Assembly: GCA_964017185.1 (NCBI GenBank) | Contig: OZ024876.1 | Coordinates: 12,897,726 to 12,961,725, forward strand | DNA: 64,000 nucleotides | Reading direction: 5' to 3' | DNA from: Rugalucina vietnamica | Taxonomy: Eukaryota > Mollusca > Bivalvia > Lucinida > Lucinidae | Part shown: piece by piece, positions 11,895-26,102 of the stretch | Layout: each line of letters starts with the position of its first letter | Position numbering within the stretch: the first letter of the stretch is position 1 | Made by a program: the position numbers and the translations under genes | Notes under the pieces: generated by a model | The model's database searches: none | The model's input: only the letters and a program-made list of their open reading frames with translations | Told to the model about the DNA's origin: nothing

Positions 11895-14800
11895 TGTCAC
11901 GGACTGACTCTACTTAATATAAAGTCAGAGGATACAATGGCTTGTTGTGCCCAACAAATCATGTATCGAATGACCAAGGGTATACGCTTCCTGCTATGAA
12001 TGACCAGCAAATCTATGGGAGGGTTCAATTAAACAGAATTTTCAAATTATGATGATTTATTTATAATGATGTTTAAAGTGAGAAGCAAAGAAGGAGAAAA
12101 AAGATAGAAAGAGACTACAAAAAGAAATTACTGAGAAAAGAAAAAAAAAAAATACGTCCTTTGTTCATCAATGTCCCACACACTTTCCCATTGGCATCTC
12201 CGGGTATACTGTCACACGTTCGTCTCACTAGTACACTCGACACCACTGCTTGCAAAACAGTCCAGTGTTCCCAAAACGAACTGTAGACCACGCCCGTCCA
12301 TTGTAAATCAAACACCAATGATTTTATATTGTCCCGTTTATACCGTCACTGCCACCCCATATAGTTTAGCCCAGTTTAGTTTCAGGAATTCAGATTACGT
12401 CCATAGATTACAATTTCAGCTTCAAGGCCTGAAATAAAGTAACTGTCTTAACAACAAAATAACTGATAGTGTCGCAATTTATCATAACGAAATCTCCTGC
12501 AGCTATGCACGTCACAACATCCAATTGCAAATAACCTCCCACAATTCCGTACCCCGGAACTGTATTAGTTTATTCGCTAGATTGCTTGTACTATACATAT
12601 AAACTATAATACTCCAGTATCTACATTGAAACATTTATTCACATGTACGATACAGTTAAACCACATATGTCGCGAACTAACCCTAGTTCCTTTCCCAGCG
12701 ACATCACAAGCAAATCTCCGACATGCATCCACAATTCCTCACCCAGGAATTGGTCCTGCCAATCTATGACCAAATTCATAGAAAGCCATTTCTCAGAATA
12801 CGATAAATCTTGCGAGACAATCTTGTTACAATATTAAACCTTTCTTAAATGACATCACTAATTTCAGTAATAGCAAATATTCTTAATGACGTCATTAACG
12901 TCAAATTTAAGCGTTACGTTACTATAACGTAAAACTTAAAATCTGAAATTTCCAGCCTTACAGCTTTGTTCCTTTAACTTCCTTTATGATGAGATGATTA
13001 GATAACATAACATAACATGAAACTAAATGTACGTCAACGACAATAACGTCGCTACAAGTAACGTAGCACATAACAGAAATTTCCATTTTACAACTTTGGT
13101 TGACATACATACCGCGCAATGTCATTCTTACGCGAAATTTAATACATAAAAACTAAACCAATGCCGCTTCACGGCAACGTAGCGTGCAGAAATATAGAAA
13201 TCTTCATTTTTACAACCCTATCAATGTGCTTTCCACCATAATGAGCTACATTATTATGGCTATACAATCTCACTGTACAAAATGTATATTTATGAACTGT
13301 TATAACTTACCGACGGCCGACTACTCAGACTGGCGCTGACCATAACCTGGTGTACCAGATAAACCCATATCCAAACATCTCAAATTCATGCCCAATCTTT
13401 ACATTCTTCCGATAATTCATATTGATTCCACACAAAATAAGCTGCCTATTTATACGCATAAGTTTGTGAACATTTCCCTGAAAACCATACCGTTTTCCAT
13501 CATATATTCCAAAACCATTCATCAGAACATGTGAATAACCCACCGTGAGCAAGTGAATAACAATTCTAAATGCACATCCACTGACAACCACACCCAGATC
13601 AGCTTGCAAAAAGTTATATTGCTAACCATAAAATCGGCAATACAAATTTTCTCTGGATTATACCTCAAGGTGTAAATCATATGATTCAAATCCCCGGACT
13701 TCATGTTTTCGTTAAAGCCGTGTCACTCTCAGAAACCATTTATGGCAAACTGATAAAACACGAATCTGAGCCCAGTACAGAATCCAATTAAACTGCACAT
13801 AATGCCAATTTCCACGCCACAAATCAACAAATACCATAACACAAAAAGAATGTTAAAATATCACAATTGAGCATAAAATTCTTCATGGCACAAATATTTT
13901 TTGCCGTGTCTAACATACGTGGCTTGTCCCAAAAGTCCCGTTACAAATGCTTTTTATTCTGAACACATAACAGGAACCAATCAAAGTTTCTCATGCAGAA
14001 TTATTGGCCATTGTGGAACTTATTTTACTGTACAACATGTCACTCACATCAATGACCTCACTGCTACAGTTACCTTGGTAACCATGAGTAGGCATGACCG
14101 GAGCAAGTCAAATTATGCAAAATGTTTTTGGAGCTTCCATTTTTCGCAAACTTCTAAATCAATATAGGTGTAATGTGGTCATTTCGAAAATATATCAGCC
14201 TTACTATCATTCTATGCACATCATTCAGTTATGATCTTATGAAAGTTGATGACAATTTGATAGTTTGGGAGAACAATGAAGAAGCCTACCTATAAAATTT
14301 CAACGACAAAATTATGACGTCGGCAAAAACATGCGGAGCAAAGTTACAGGGTTATTGTATTTAAGCATCTAAAATATGTTCTTTAATGAAAACCTAGCAA
14401 TTGTTTAGATTCATATAAAGTGGGGACTTCAAAACTATTACATAAGATATATTTTCAAAGCGATAGTTCAACCAACAGTTATATAACTTGACCTACTGAA
14501 GCATGGGAAGTGATTAACAGTGGATAACATTAGCTAATGGTTCTTATTTTGCATGACTGATATTTGAAGTACTATTTTGATAATTTGCTTATAATTATTT
14601 TACTTAAATTTCCATATATATGCTACAGCATCATTATGCTAAATACAAAAATAATTTTCAAATAGATTTCTTGTTTGTAGCATATTTATCAAAACTGCAA
14701 AATATGAAGAAAAAATCACAATTAACGGCAACGTCATTAGACCTGCTCCGCTACAGTGGGGGTACAAATGTTCAAAACCCCACTGCATTTTAACAGATGC

Positions 14801-15084
14801 AAGCAGTCGAACAAAAATTTACCCCAAAAGCCCTAAGATATAGTAATTGATGACCATAAATGTTATAAGATCTGATGTGCTGTTATTATGGCAAAACAGT
14901 GAGTGTAATGGAACTTTTGGGACAACCCTCGTACATAGATATCCTTTACAATGCAGTAAACATGTCATGTTTACTCCTGTGTAAGAGTTTCCAAGTACCT
15001 ATTATGCTCAACTAAACATTTAAAAGAAATCAAACAAATTATCCAAACCCCACAAACAGCAAAAGTACATTTTTTATCGTGACA
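11895..15084 (-). repeat. LTR 3 (element's 5' LTR), interrupted by a mariner-like insertion
   Basis: It matches the complete LTR from 11895 to about 13917 and again from 14932 to 15084, where it ends in GTGACA. The extra length over LTR 2 is 1016 bases, exactly the 1014-bp insertion plus its TA duplication. Apart from the insertion, LTR 3 differs from LTR 2 by very few bases. Confidence 0.88.
13918..14931. mobile_element. Non-autonomous Tc1/mariner-type element (1014 bp) in LTR 3
   Basis: The element is flanked by TA on both sides (13916-13917 and 14932-14933), and the empty site in the other LTRs has a single TA. The ends are inverted repeats of roughly 28 bases sharing the core TTGTCCCAAAAGT (left CGTGGCTTGTCCC, right inverted CGAGGGTTGTCCC). 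The interior holds no long frame. TA targets and CGAGGG...CCAAAAGT ends are typical of mariner-like elements. Because the insertion is in only one of three near-identical LTRs, it is younger than the LTR duplication. Confidence 0.85.
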
Positions 15085-15309
15085 TGAATGCAAAAGATGA
15101 AGTGATCATACACTCAAGATCAATGTTAGACTGTGTGACCAGATTTACCAAGATAAAACGATGGCATGTTGGCGTTTTTGTCCACTCTCTACTGAAAGCA
15201 AAATATAATAATTTACCTACCTACCCAATTCTAAAATGCTGGGTAGGTAAAGGACAAATAAACAATTTTTTAATTCAGTCCCAACTTCTAACATCCAAAG
15301 TTTCATCTC
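15085..15309. other. METAP1D 3' flank / 3' UTR
   Basis: This stretch lies between the METAP1D stop and the LTR edge. On the minus strand an ATTAAA lies at 15269-15274, about 36 bases past the stop, and could serve as a polyadenylation signal. A short inverted repeat (TTTACCTACC type stem) lies near 15210-15250. No gene is seen. Confidence 0.4.
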
Positions 15310-15452
15310 TCATTCTGTCAATATCTCTACTCCTGTATCAGTGATGAGTACAGTATGTTCAAACTGTGCAGATCTACTGTTGTCTATTGATATGGCTGTC
15401 CAGCCATCTTCTAGAATCTTGAAATCTTCCCAACCCTCTGTTAATATTGGCT
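15310..15452 (-). CDS. METAP1D: METAP1D exon 7 (residues 266-312 and stop)
   Basis: It encodes the C-terminus, including [11 protein letters not shown] and [17 protein letters not shown], with the last metal ligand E297. The acceptor is ATGTTTCAG. The stop is TGA at 15312-15310. Confidence 0.95.
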
Positions 15453-18400
15453 CTGAAACATTACAACTTAAGCGTGTTGAAATCCTCGGACAACCTATGA
15501 TTTGGTGAGAAATGCCAACTGTGCTTTTAATGAGAGCACAGATAAGTTGTTAGTGGTTTTCTCATTCATTTTAGTTGGTTGGGGCCGGAGCTTCTTGTCT
15601 GTTGCTTGGCCCACCGGGGTCCAACTTCTTTTGCTCCGGAGTTAGTATGTTATTCGGCGCCCAGGGATCTCCATCGTCGGGCAGCTTACTCAATCTGTGA
15701 GTCCTGGTTTTTTATTCATCAGGATGTTTATCATGATTTATTTGTTTGTTCTTGATGATTCATTGACTAGTTATAGATTCACCACGAGGACCGAAGAACT
15801 AACTAAATGTTATGAACCACTGCATAAGCTGAGGGTGAGGTTAGGCGCCTGTAAAACCGGTTTAAGCCCCCCAGTTATTTACAACTGACCGTTCCAAGGC
15901 GGTATTTCTGTTGTGGTTCAAATTTTTCAAAGTTATTCCAATGTTTTATGTTGCATGACTTTGCGGCCACTCGAATATCATTTGGCTGTTCACTTAGCCC
16001 TCTGCATTTACTTGTTCTGTCCAAGCTAGCACTGTGACCACCTGACCTTCAACAGCTGCTCACCCTGCTTTCCGTAATACATGTTTTACGTTGGTACCTA
16101 TGTATATTTTCTTAACATGATTTTCCTTATTTCTTGTTTATATTTGTGTATAACAGAACCACTGCAGAAGCTGAGGGCGAGGTCTGGCGCCTGTAAAACT
16201 GGTGTAAGCCCGCCAGTAACTTTGTGTTACTGATCGTTCCAAGGTGATACTTCTGTGGTGGTTCTTTTTGTTTTATGTCTTGGTGTTTAAAATTTTTTGT
16301 GCTGTTGGCGCCTTATGTGTGTTTTCATAGTTTTAGTTAAGTTAAGGTAACTGAGTGGCCACCTATTGGGAAAATAGCTGCTCATTCGGCTTACGATATG
16401 TTTCATGGTATAAGTGCCTGATTGTTAGTTTGGTTTTTTCCCACCTCGGTTTTTGGAGTGGGAATCTTTTTCTGATTGCGCCTTTTCCTGATCATTGCCT
16501 ACTTGTACCTTTGCATAGTTAGAAAAACCAGATTTTTTTGCCTATGGGAAAACAAAGACGAAGATCAGCTACTTTGTTTTTGCTTCATAGATAGCATAAT
16601 TCCTCTTATTCCTAAATCCCAAATTTCATGCTTATAACCGGTTTATGCTGGTTTGTGTCAGACCTGGTCGGAAAACCCGAACACCAGTATTTTTTTTGTC
16701 GTTGCTCAACTTAACAAGTGCCATATACCTATGGTAAAGCTCATTCCAGGTCTCATTATTTGCTTGGCTTCTTCATCTAAAATACCTGTAACAAAAATAA
16801 ACTCACTTGAAGTCAGGCAGAGCATTTGAGCCGCCCCATGGGAAAACCAACAATCTGCATATGCGAAAACAAAGACGCAGATCAGCTTCGCGGTAACCGC
16901 GAAGCTGATCAGCGCCTTTGTTTTCGCTACAAGGATAGTACAATTCCTCTACTTTCTAAATCCAAAATTTCCCGTCTCCAGCCATCTTCTGTGCTTGTAC
17001 AGACCGGTTTGTGTCAGACCTGTTCAAAAACCACAGTGTTGGTTTTCTCATGAGGTGGCTCATTTGTCAGTTAATGCTAAAAGAATAAGAAATTAGTACA
17101 GGTTAGGCAATATGTGTCTGAATGTTTGCCCATGAACAATTTGTTTATCATAACTGACCAGCCATAGAGGCCCAAAGTGTTGACCCTCAAGTCGTGGATA
17201 TAAATCAAACAAAGTACTGTAGTAATTGATTTTTGACCAGGTCCAACACAAACCAGGCTGTACTGTCACAGAAGCAGGCTAGAAGCTTGAAATTTCAGAT
17301 TTAAGAAGAATAGGAATTGCGCTATCCATGTAGTGAAAACAAATGCTCTGATCAGCTGTGCATTTCAGAAATGTTCCCGAGAACTTAATGTTCGCGAATA
17401 TTTGAGAATATGTTGCCTTGCGAATTCAAAGTTCTAACTAATAAAGAATCACTATATGCCATAAAGACTACAAATATAATCGTTTGCGAATTTCAGACCT
17501 CATGAATAACCTAGAAATTGAAAATTTCCTGATTTATAGTATATACGAGGGGCGATTGGAAAGTACGTAGCGTGGTTCATCATTTCAGTAACGGATCGGC
17601 AAACCAATACATGTTTGGTATCATCATAACTATCTTTCCTCCACGTTCTCACACTAGTTGCATGTAGGTAATATGATGCAGTCAGAAAAAATATTATTGT
17701 AAACATGGGTACTGTTTGTATACTGGAAGAAGTGAAATTTCAATAAAATAGACAATTTATAATCATTTTTAAATTTAGCAGTGCATGAACACTATTTGAT
17801 GGAATAAAATTATTTTGCATCATTTTGTAGCCCATCATAAAGGCAATTTATTATGCAAGTCTTGAATGAATTTGCAAATTCTTATACCTGATAAACGAAA
17901 CGGCAATATCTGCGTCTCTAGGAATTCTCTGCATTTTGTTCATTTTCTATGTCAAAATGCGCCCGTCACAATGATTTTTATTTGAAAATATAAAAGCAGC
18001 ATTTGTTTGAATTTATTTTAAGGTTATTTTCACACCAAGCACAGTTTCCCTGCTTCGTAACAAGACAAACAAAAAATTATTCAAAGCACAACAAATGGTA
18101 GATAACTCTTTAAATCTGGTCATGGGTATGGGTGATTTTAGCTAGGAGGAATAGTTTTGTTTGTATAAATTGAGAACTGTGGTAAATAGAATGGTAAGAA
18201 AGGTTTGTGAGTTAAAACCAATTACTAGAGTGATGACTGACAAGTTATCTCGAAGAAACTTTCTATAGTTTATAAGATATGAGGGGGTTAGTAACCCCAC
18301 CCAGTTCTTGAAAATAGGGGGTAGTGTCATTAAGATTCATTTTTATAGGAACCGAGTAAGATGAGACGACATATTTGCATGACAAAATTCCCTTTATGCA

Positions 18401-21400
18401 TTGTTCAAAAGGAATAACGCAGAAAATATACTCATATGTCACAAATCTTGCTGCAGTATGAGCCTTAATCTCAAAACAAATAGGAAGAAAACACGCAAAA
18501 ATGCTATTTTTTGAAATGGTACAACTTTTATATTAATCAATATTTTTCGCATCTAATTATGCTGATAGTTCGTCTCTCACTAATGAGAAAGACCATCATT
18601 ATTTCTTGAATAGTGCTAATGTGTGTTGGTGAGTTCTTTGATGGCTGACTAGGCCAATTCTGGCTCTAAACTGTCGGTTGCAAGTAGAGCAAGTCAATGT
18701 CATAGAGTCTGCTGGTGGCACATTTGTTTTGGCTTTGCACTCTCTTCGCTTTCTTTCAGCTTCACAGATTCTCTTCTTTTCATAGAGAGCTGCTTCTTTG
18801 TTGATGAGACCTCGCCACTTTGATCGCTCCTGTGCAGTCTGTTCCCAGGACCCCATTGGTATTTCGAAATCCTTCAGAGAGGCTTTGAGGGTGTCTTTGT
18901 AGCGTTTCTTCTGGCCACCTTGAGAGCGCTTTCCCTCCTGTAGTTCTCCATAGAAAACTTTCTTTGGAAGTCGCGCATCAGGCATTCTTATAACATGGCC
19001 AGTCCATCTTAGCTGTGCTAGCTTTAAGACTGTATGCATGCTTTGCATCCCTGCTTTCCTCAGGACCTCTGTGTCTGGAATCTTGTCCTGCCACTTGATT
19101 TTTAACAACTTTCTCAAACAGCTTAAGTGGAAATGGTTAAGTCTCTTTGCATGGCGTTGGTATACTGTCCAGGTCTCACATGCATACAAGAGGGTTGGCA
19201 GTACCACAGCCTTGTAGACTTTCAGCTTGGTGTCAAGCTTGATTCCATTGCAATTCTGGCAGTGATCTCATCATCAATATGCACTGCTCTGGAGAGAGTG
19301 CTTCCCAGGTAGGTGAACTTGTAAACAACTTTCAGTTTTTGCCCATTCACAGTGATGGTTGGTTCATTATATCAACCTATGGAAACGGTGTATTAGAAAA
19401 ACGGTGAATCAACGGGGGTTAATCGAAAAAATGTGAACCATCGGGCGAGGTGTCGGTGACACATCGGGATTTACAATGGCGACACGGTACGTAGTTTTAA
19501 TTTTCTTTTTGTTTTGTTCCGACATGGCTGGGTGACGTTGTATGTCAAAATTCTGTTTGCTGCAGGAGCTGTAGAAATCATTATTGTTCTTTATTATGTA
19601 AACAGTTTGTAAATAAATATTCCAAGAAACGCGTGATTGTGCGCCCCATTTTAGAGGGCATGCCTTTCAAGGTCACGAAAACACATTTTCGTTTGATTTT
19701 CTAGTAAAAGAAATGGACCAAGAAGGTCACGTTGGTATTTGCAAATGATTAATAGTATACTGGAAAATTCCCACAAAAAATAAAATCTCGCCAAGCATTG
19801 CAAAGGGATTTAATGCTAGGTGCATTTACATAATGTGAGGCATCGGGCAAGTTGTGTGAGCCAACGGGGCGAATTGTGTGAGTCATCGGGCAATCAAAAC
19901 TTATTGCATTAATTTCCGATTATAAACACTCTAGAGCTATTTTTGATCAAGGTAATTTCATATTCCGTGTCATCTTCGACCCGGTAATTTCATATTCCGC
20001 ATCATCTTCGACCCTTTCTTTGGGAAATTAAAGTGCTAGACCGACAAGTGTAAAACGCTAGCGTTCACCTGAATCATTGCCAGTGCCAGACGCACTTGTG
20101 TGAAAATCGTTACCAAACGGATTACCTTTTGTTGTTTAAAATATGTACATGTATATATATTCATTTTAAACTCAACAACTGTAGTAATTTTGTAAAGTCC
20201 AGTAATATTTTGAGCAATTACATAGCGTCATCACCAAATTGCAATTTTAGTTCCGATGAGCCGTCCGTTAACTGCGAACGACATCTGGAAATATTTTCGG
20301 AAATATTAGTTTGTTTCTTTGTTTGATTGGTGTTTTACTACCCACTCAACAGCTGTCAGGTCATATGGAGAAGGGGCCTCGGTTTAAAGTCTCATCCGAA
20401 AGACTGGAGAAGCCCGGGATCGAACACACGACCCCTGGTTTACACGGCCAGTAGCTTGGCCACCATGCCACGGAGGCTTCTAAGGAAATATTAGTGATTG
20501 CCGTGAAACTACAAATTGCAGTTTTTCAAACATCACTCATATTTCAGAAAAATATGAAGCCTCATTGGCATGTATATAAACGGCCCATGCCAAAGGCGGC
20601 CGCAACGTCCATATATTGGTAAAATCCTTTAAAAATATTCTCCAGCACTCAAAGTTGTTCCATGATCTGAAAGTGGTTCAAGTCATAACCATGTTTTGAC
20701 GTTGAATTGCGAATATCGAGATTGAATGGTGTTGTTGTGTAAAGTCCTAGTCAATAATTTTTCATTGCCACCGCTTCCGGGGTAGTTGGCATATACTTTG
20801 GGGAGATTAAGTGTCACGTCCAAAGACACTACAAGATGATCATGGTGTTCGAATTCCTGACTTCTCGCTCTGGAGTCCGACGCGCTACCACATAGCCTCA
20901 GTTTACCAGGTATATTCTAGAGGACCAATGGCCATGAGAGCGCTCACCTGAAACTTTATATACTGTCTTATATGTCCTCGTTTATAGGCCCAGCGATTGG
21001 GTAGTGACACCCCCAGGGGAACTACTTTAAATTTATGAAAATAAACCTTCTGACTGATACGCATTTCTGCATTCTATGTTATTCGTATCAGCAGTGGATC
21101 TGTTTGTTTTTTTTTTTTTTTTCAGCCTGCTTGTGCGTTAGCCTCGAATTCTGTTAATTCGTGCTGGCAGTGATTTGTTGTTTAAAAATGTGACAATGTT
21201 AATGTCGGTCGTTAATCGTGACTTATTCCCTTTTAGGACTGAGCATCTGACTTTCTTGATTATTAAAGGTTATGTCTTTACCTTTCTATCCTCACCGGTG
21301 GCACCGGGTTGTGTCCTTAAGCAAGGCACATTAACTCTCCTTAGTTCTTGTTAAATACCCGGGAAGCGGTGGCCCCGTCCAGACATGACTGAATTGTTGT

Positions 21401-24400
21401 TGACTGGGACGTAAAGCCTTAAATTCAAACAAACCAACTATGGTACAGCAAGGTCAAATTGGGCTAAATTTACCCCGCCGTATACCGCTGGATTCAATCA
21501 AATTCTTACAGCGCAGATTGATGCAGCGACACACGAAACCTGACAAAAAATGGAGTTTACTGATTGGTAGTCAGATCGATTGAGCAACAACCTACAGTGA
21601 AAAGTTCATTGCTGTGTTGTAGGTTGTTGCCTAATTTATCCGGCTTCCAGTCAACACATTCCCTTTCGGCATGTGTCTTGTGATATTGCAACAATCTGCG
21701 CTGTAAGAATTTGGTTGCATCCGACAGTATATCCTTAGGAGCACCAGGCATTTTACAAAATGCTCATGAAAAGGGGGTAGGGTTGGTAAATCGCCCATAA
21801 AACCATTTCTGTGAGACTTAGAAACACGCCTTATGCCTGTATTAAAAGGAGAAAGACCGCTCTTTTCAACCCTAGCAGTTTGGTCGAAAATGGGAAATCC
21901 AGTACATGTTTTGTAATTTGTGTTTGGCAAAAATGTAACCTTTGTTATTCTATTTACACAAGAGATGGCAAATCTCACACAGTACTTAATTATTATGGTA
22001 ATACCAAGGGGTGCAACATAGGATAGTTTTGGTGGACATTTTTTCGATCTTTCAAAATCATGTTTCTCTTTGTTGTTATAGTGAGTGACCTAGTGCACCA
22101 TGTGGAGGCTATTCCACAGTAATGGAAACTGAAGCAAACCGGGAATCAACTTGAAATCACGAAAATGGCTGATAAGCAATTTGCTGAGACCTCTAAAAGT
22201 GCATATTTGGGCACAAATTAATCTGTGTCTGATGTTCCAACTGCACATACAAAAATATGGAAAGAACTATCACTATTCCTGATAAAATCACCATTTGCAT
22301 TCAGCACTCCGAGTAACACAAGTAACTCGAGTAACATTGAATGCTGACACGAGTTAATGTTACGTCTACACCGGGCCACATTCTCACTACGTCCTTACTA
22401 CGTCCTAAAAATTAAGGACGTAGTGAGGACGTGGTACGGTCTTGTAGGACGTGGTAAGAACGTAGTAAGGACGTAGCGAGGTCTTGATGGACGCGGAGGT
22501 CTTGGTCAAATTTTGAACATGCTCAAAAGAAACGTGGCGAGGACGGGGTGGAATTAGAACGCAGTAAGGACGTAGTAAGGACGTGGTAAGGACGTAGTAG
22601 GAACTTGTAGGACGTAGAAAGAACGTGGTACAAACGTAGTGCGGTCTTCGTGGACGCGATGCAAATTTGTTGCAGACCATCAAGACCTCGCTACGCTTCT
22701 ACTACGTCTTCTCTACGTCCTCGCTACGTCCATCAAGTTCTCGACAAGACCATACCACGCTTCTTGTACGTCCTTACCGCGTCCTAGAAGACTGCACTGC
22801 GTTCTTATCACGTCCTAGCGGTTCCTAACACGTCCTTAGTAGGTTCTTATCACGTTCACACCAGGTTCGAACTACGTCCTCCACGTTTTATTAATTTTGT
22901 TTCAATTGTCCCGTACCCTCAAGCAATTGCTTTCGCTTTTATTTAAATCATATCGAAATCGAAAACATGAACAGAGATGTACTCTTGCAACTTGCTCTCC
23001 TTCAATGACATCATGCCTTACTTGGTGCACAGGCTGCACTTGTGCTATTTCACAGAAGGAGAAATAGAAGGACAAGATCTTGTTGGCTTCAGCATGGGCA
23101 TTACGACCGACTGCTAGCGGTGTTGAGGATAATATATACGACTGATTAATATACGGTATTTATACCCCCCGCAAAACGAAGTTTTAGGGGGGTATACTGT
23201 TTTCAGTCTGTCCGTAATTCCGTCATTCCGTGATTCCGTCATTCCGTGATTCCGTCATTCCGTCAACATTTTGACATCTTTGCTGAATAACTTAAGTAGT
23301 TTTTGCCCGATGTTCTTCAAATTTTCAACACACCTGCACCATTAGACAACACATGTGTGATATGAATTTAGGGGCCAAAGGGTCAGTTTTGCAAGAGTTA
23401 TGGGACTTTTTAAACCTATACATAGAATGTTTGCCATAGTGCTAATAGTGCATACTTTGTGAAATCAACTCCTCCTACAGCTTTCAATATTCTCTTTTGA
23501 TACTTTGCAGATATGTGCCAGAGATATTGAAGATATGCATGAAGAAGTATTATGCTGAAAAAATGAATTTTGACAAATTTAAGGCATTTTGAACTTAGCC
23601 AATTTTCGATAATTGCCATATTCAATAATGGTTGGTAGTGCATAGTTTGTGAAATCAACTCCTCCTAGGGCTTTCAGTATTTCTTTTCAATACTTTGCAG
23701 ACATGTTCCACACATATTGAAGATGTGCATGAAGAATTATAATGCTGAAAAAATAATTTTTGACAAATTTACAGCATTTTTTAACATAGCCATTTTTTGA
23801 CCATTGCTTAAACAATAATGGTTGGTAGTGCATATTTTGTGAAATCAACTCCTCCTAGGGCTTTCAGTATTTCTTTTCAATACTTTGCAGATATGTTCCA
23901 CACGTAATGAAGATGTGCATGAAGAATTATAATGCTGAAAAAATAATTTTTGACAAATTTACAGCATTTTTCAACATAGCCATTTTTTGACCATTGCTTA
24001 TATACAATAATGATTGGTAGTTCATAGTTTGTGAAATCAACTCCTCCTAGGGCTTTCAGTATTTCTTTTCAATACTTTGCAGACATGTTCAACACATATT
24101 GAAGATGTGCATGAAGAATTATAATGCTGAAAAAATAATTTTTGACAAATTTACAGCATTTTTTAACATAGCCATTTTTTGACCATTGCTTAAACAATAA
24201 TGGTTGGTAGTGCATATTTTGTGAAATCAACTCCTCCTAGGGCTTTCAGTATTTCTTTTCAATACTTTGCAGATATGTTCCACACGTAATGAAGATGTGC
24301 ATGAAGAATTATAATGCTGAAAAAATAATTTTTGACAAATTTACAGCATTTTTCAACATAGCCATTTTTTGACCATTACTTATATACAAAAATGGTTGGT

Positions 24401-26064
24401 AGTGCACATTTTGTGAAATCAACTCCTCCAAGGGCTTTCAGTATTTCTTTTTGATACTTTTCAGACATGTTCCTCACATATTGAAGATGTGCATGAAGAA
24501 TTATAATACTGAAAAAATAATTTTTGACAAATTTACAGCATTTTTTAACATAGCCATTTTTTGACCATTGCTTTTATACAATGATGGTTTGTGAAATCAA
24601 CTCCTCCTGGGGCTTTCAGTATTTCTTTTCAATACTTTGCAGACATGTTCCACACATATTGAAGATGTGCATGAATAATTATAATACTGAAAAAGTGATA
24701 TTTGACAAATTTACATCATTTTTCAACATAGCCATTTCTTGACCATTGCTTATATACAATAATGGTTGGTAGTGCATACTTTGTGAAATCAACTCCTCCT
24801 AGGGCTTTCAATGTTTCTTTAAGATTCTTTGTAGATTTGTTCCAGATATATTTTAGATGTGCATGAATAATTTTCATGCTGAAAATTTAATTTTTGACAA
24901 ACTTACAGCTTTTATTTAACTTAGCCAATTTTTACCATTTCTCATGATAAACAATGATCATAGTGCATACAGTGAAATCAACCTCAAGCTTTCAATATAT
25001 TCTTTTAATATCTTATAGATGTGACTGGCATACTGGGGATGTACATGAAGGATTATAATGCTGAAAAGATATCTTTGACAAATTTTTTGCATGTTTGACT
25101 TAGGAAGTTATTGGCCAGCTTCAGATAATTTTGCGGGGGGTATACTGAAAGCCTTGCTTGCAGCCAATTTCTAGTTACAGTTAGAACGTGCTGGAAACGT
25201 AGTTCGCGCGTGGTATGAACTGCTTGGTCTTTGTGAGGACGTAGCAAGGACGTAGTAGAAACGGGATGAACTTGGTGAGCGCGTATTGAGGACGTAGTGG
25301 AAACGTGAAGGACGTAGTAAGGACGTGGTGCGGACGTTATAAGGACGTGGCGGGGACGTAGTAAGGACGTAGTGGGAACTTAGAAATCCGAAATTGTTTC
25401 ATTTTGACCCCGTCCTCGCCACGTTCTGGAATTTTTAGAACGTGGTAAGGACGTGGTGAGAACGTGGTCCAGTGTAGACGTAACATAGGTGAGAGTTACA
25501 GTTATACGCAAGCACATGACGTAGATACGTATGCGCATTACTGTAACTCGTGCTGTTTGGCCTTGTTACTCGAGTTACTTTTTGCGATCTCGCCACGGCG
25601 AGAGCGCATATATAATTGAACAGGGCTGGAATCTTGTTGTAAATCGACCACACTTCCGGTCGTACTTGATTGGACAAGGCAGCTTCGATTGGGTCACACT
25701 AAATAGCGCATGCCGGCTCGGGTATGAAAGCTCACGTTGAACCGAGCTGTCAGAGTCTTTTCGGTCTGTGGTTATCGCCGTGAATTTATACGTGGTCATA
25801 CAGTGAAATTAGTGCTGAGAGATCGCAAGCGTTTTGGAAACGCTTATACTTGTGTTACTCGGATAGTCATGTCGAAAATCCTCATTTTTCCCATGAGAAA
25901 ATAAATGTCCAGTCGTGTGAACTGAGCAACAAAAGGAGACCGAACCTAAAGTTAACATCAATTAATACCGTCAGGTATGCATTGTCCCGGTATATTGTAA
26001 AGCTAATCAAACTTGGAAACCTGTCGAAATGTCATGTTTTAAGAATCAGTTATTATTATTGATA

Positions 26065-26102
<38 letters not shown>

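Larger units (their letters stand above)
1..15084 (-). mobile_element. Tandem Ty3/gypsy-type LTR retroelement (fossil): LTR-internal-LTR-internal-LTR
   Basis: The sequence repeats with a period of exactly 6822 bases: position 1 matches 6823, and both match 13645. On the minus strand each unit reads LTR, tRNA-Leu type primer site, gag-pol-like frame, purine tract, LTR. Three LTRs are shared by two internal regions. The LTR ends form the inverted hexamer TGTCAC/GTGACA. The two internal copies differ at only a handful of bases, so the arrangement is recent, or the second unit arose by LTR-LTR recombination or misassembly. The usual full set of pol parts is not visible, so I treat both copies as broken, with at least one break each. 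The left LTR is cut by the window edge, so the target duplication cannot be tested. The right LTR ends 225 bases beyond the METAP1D stop codon. Confidence 0.9.
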
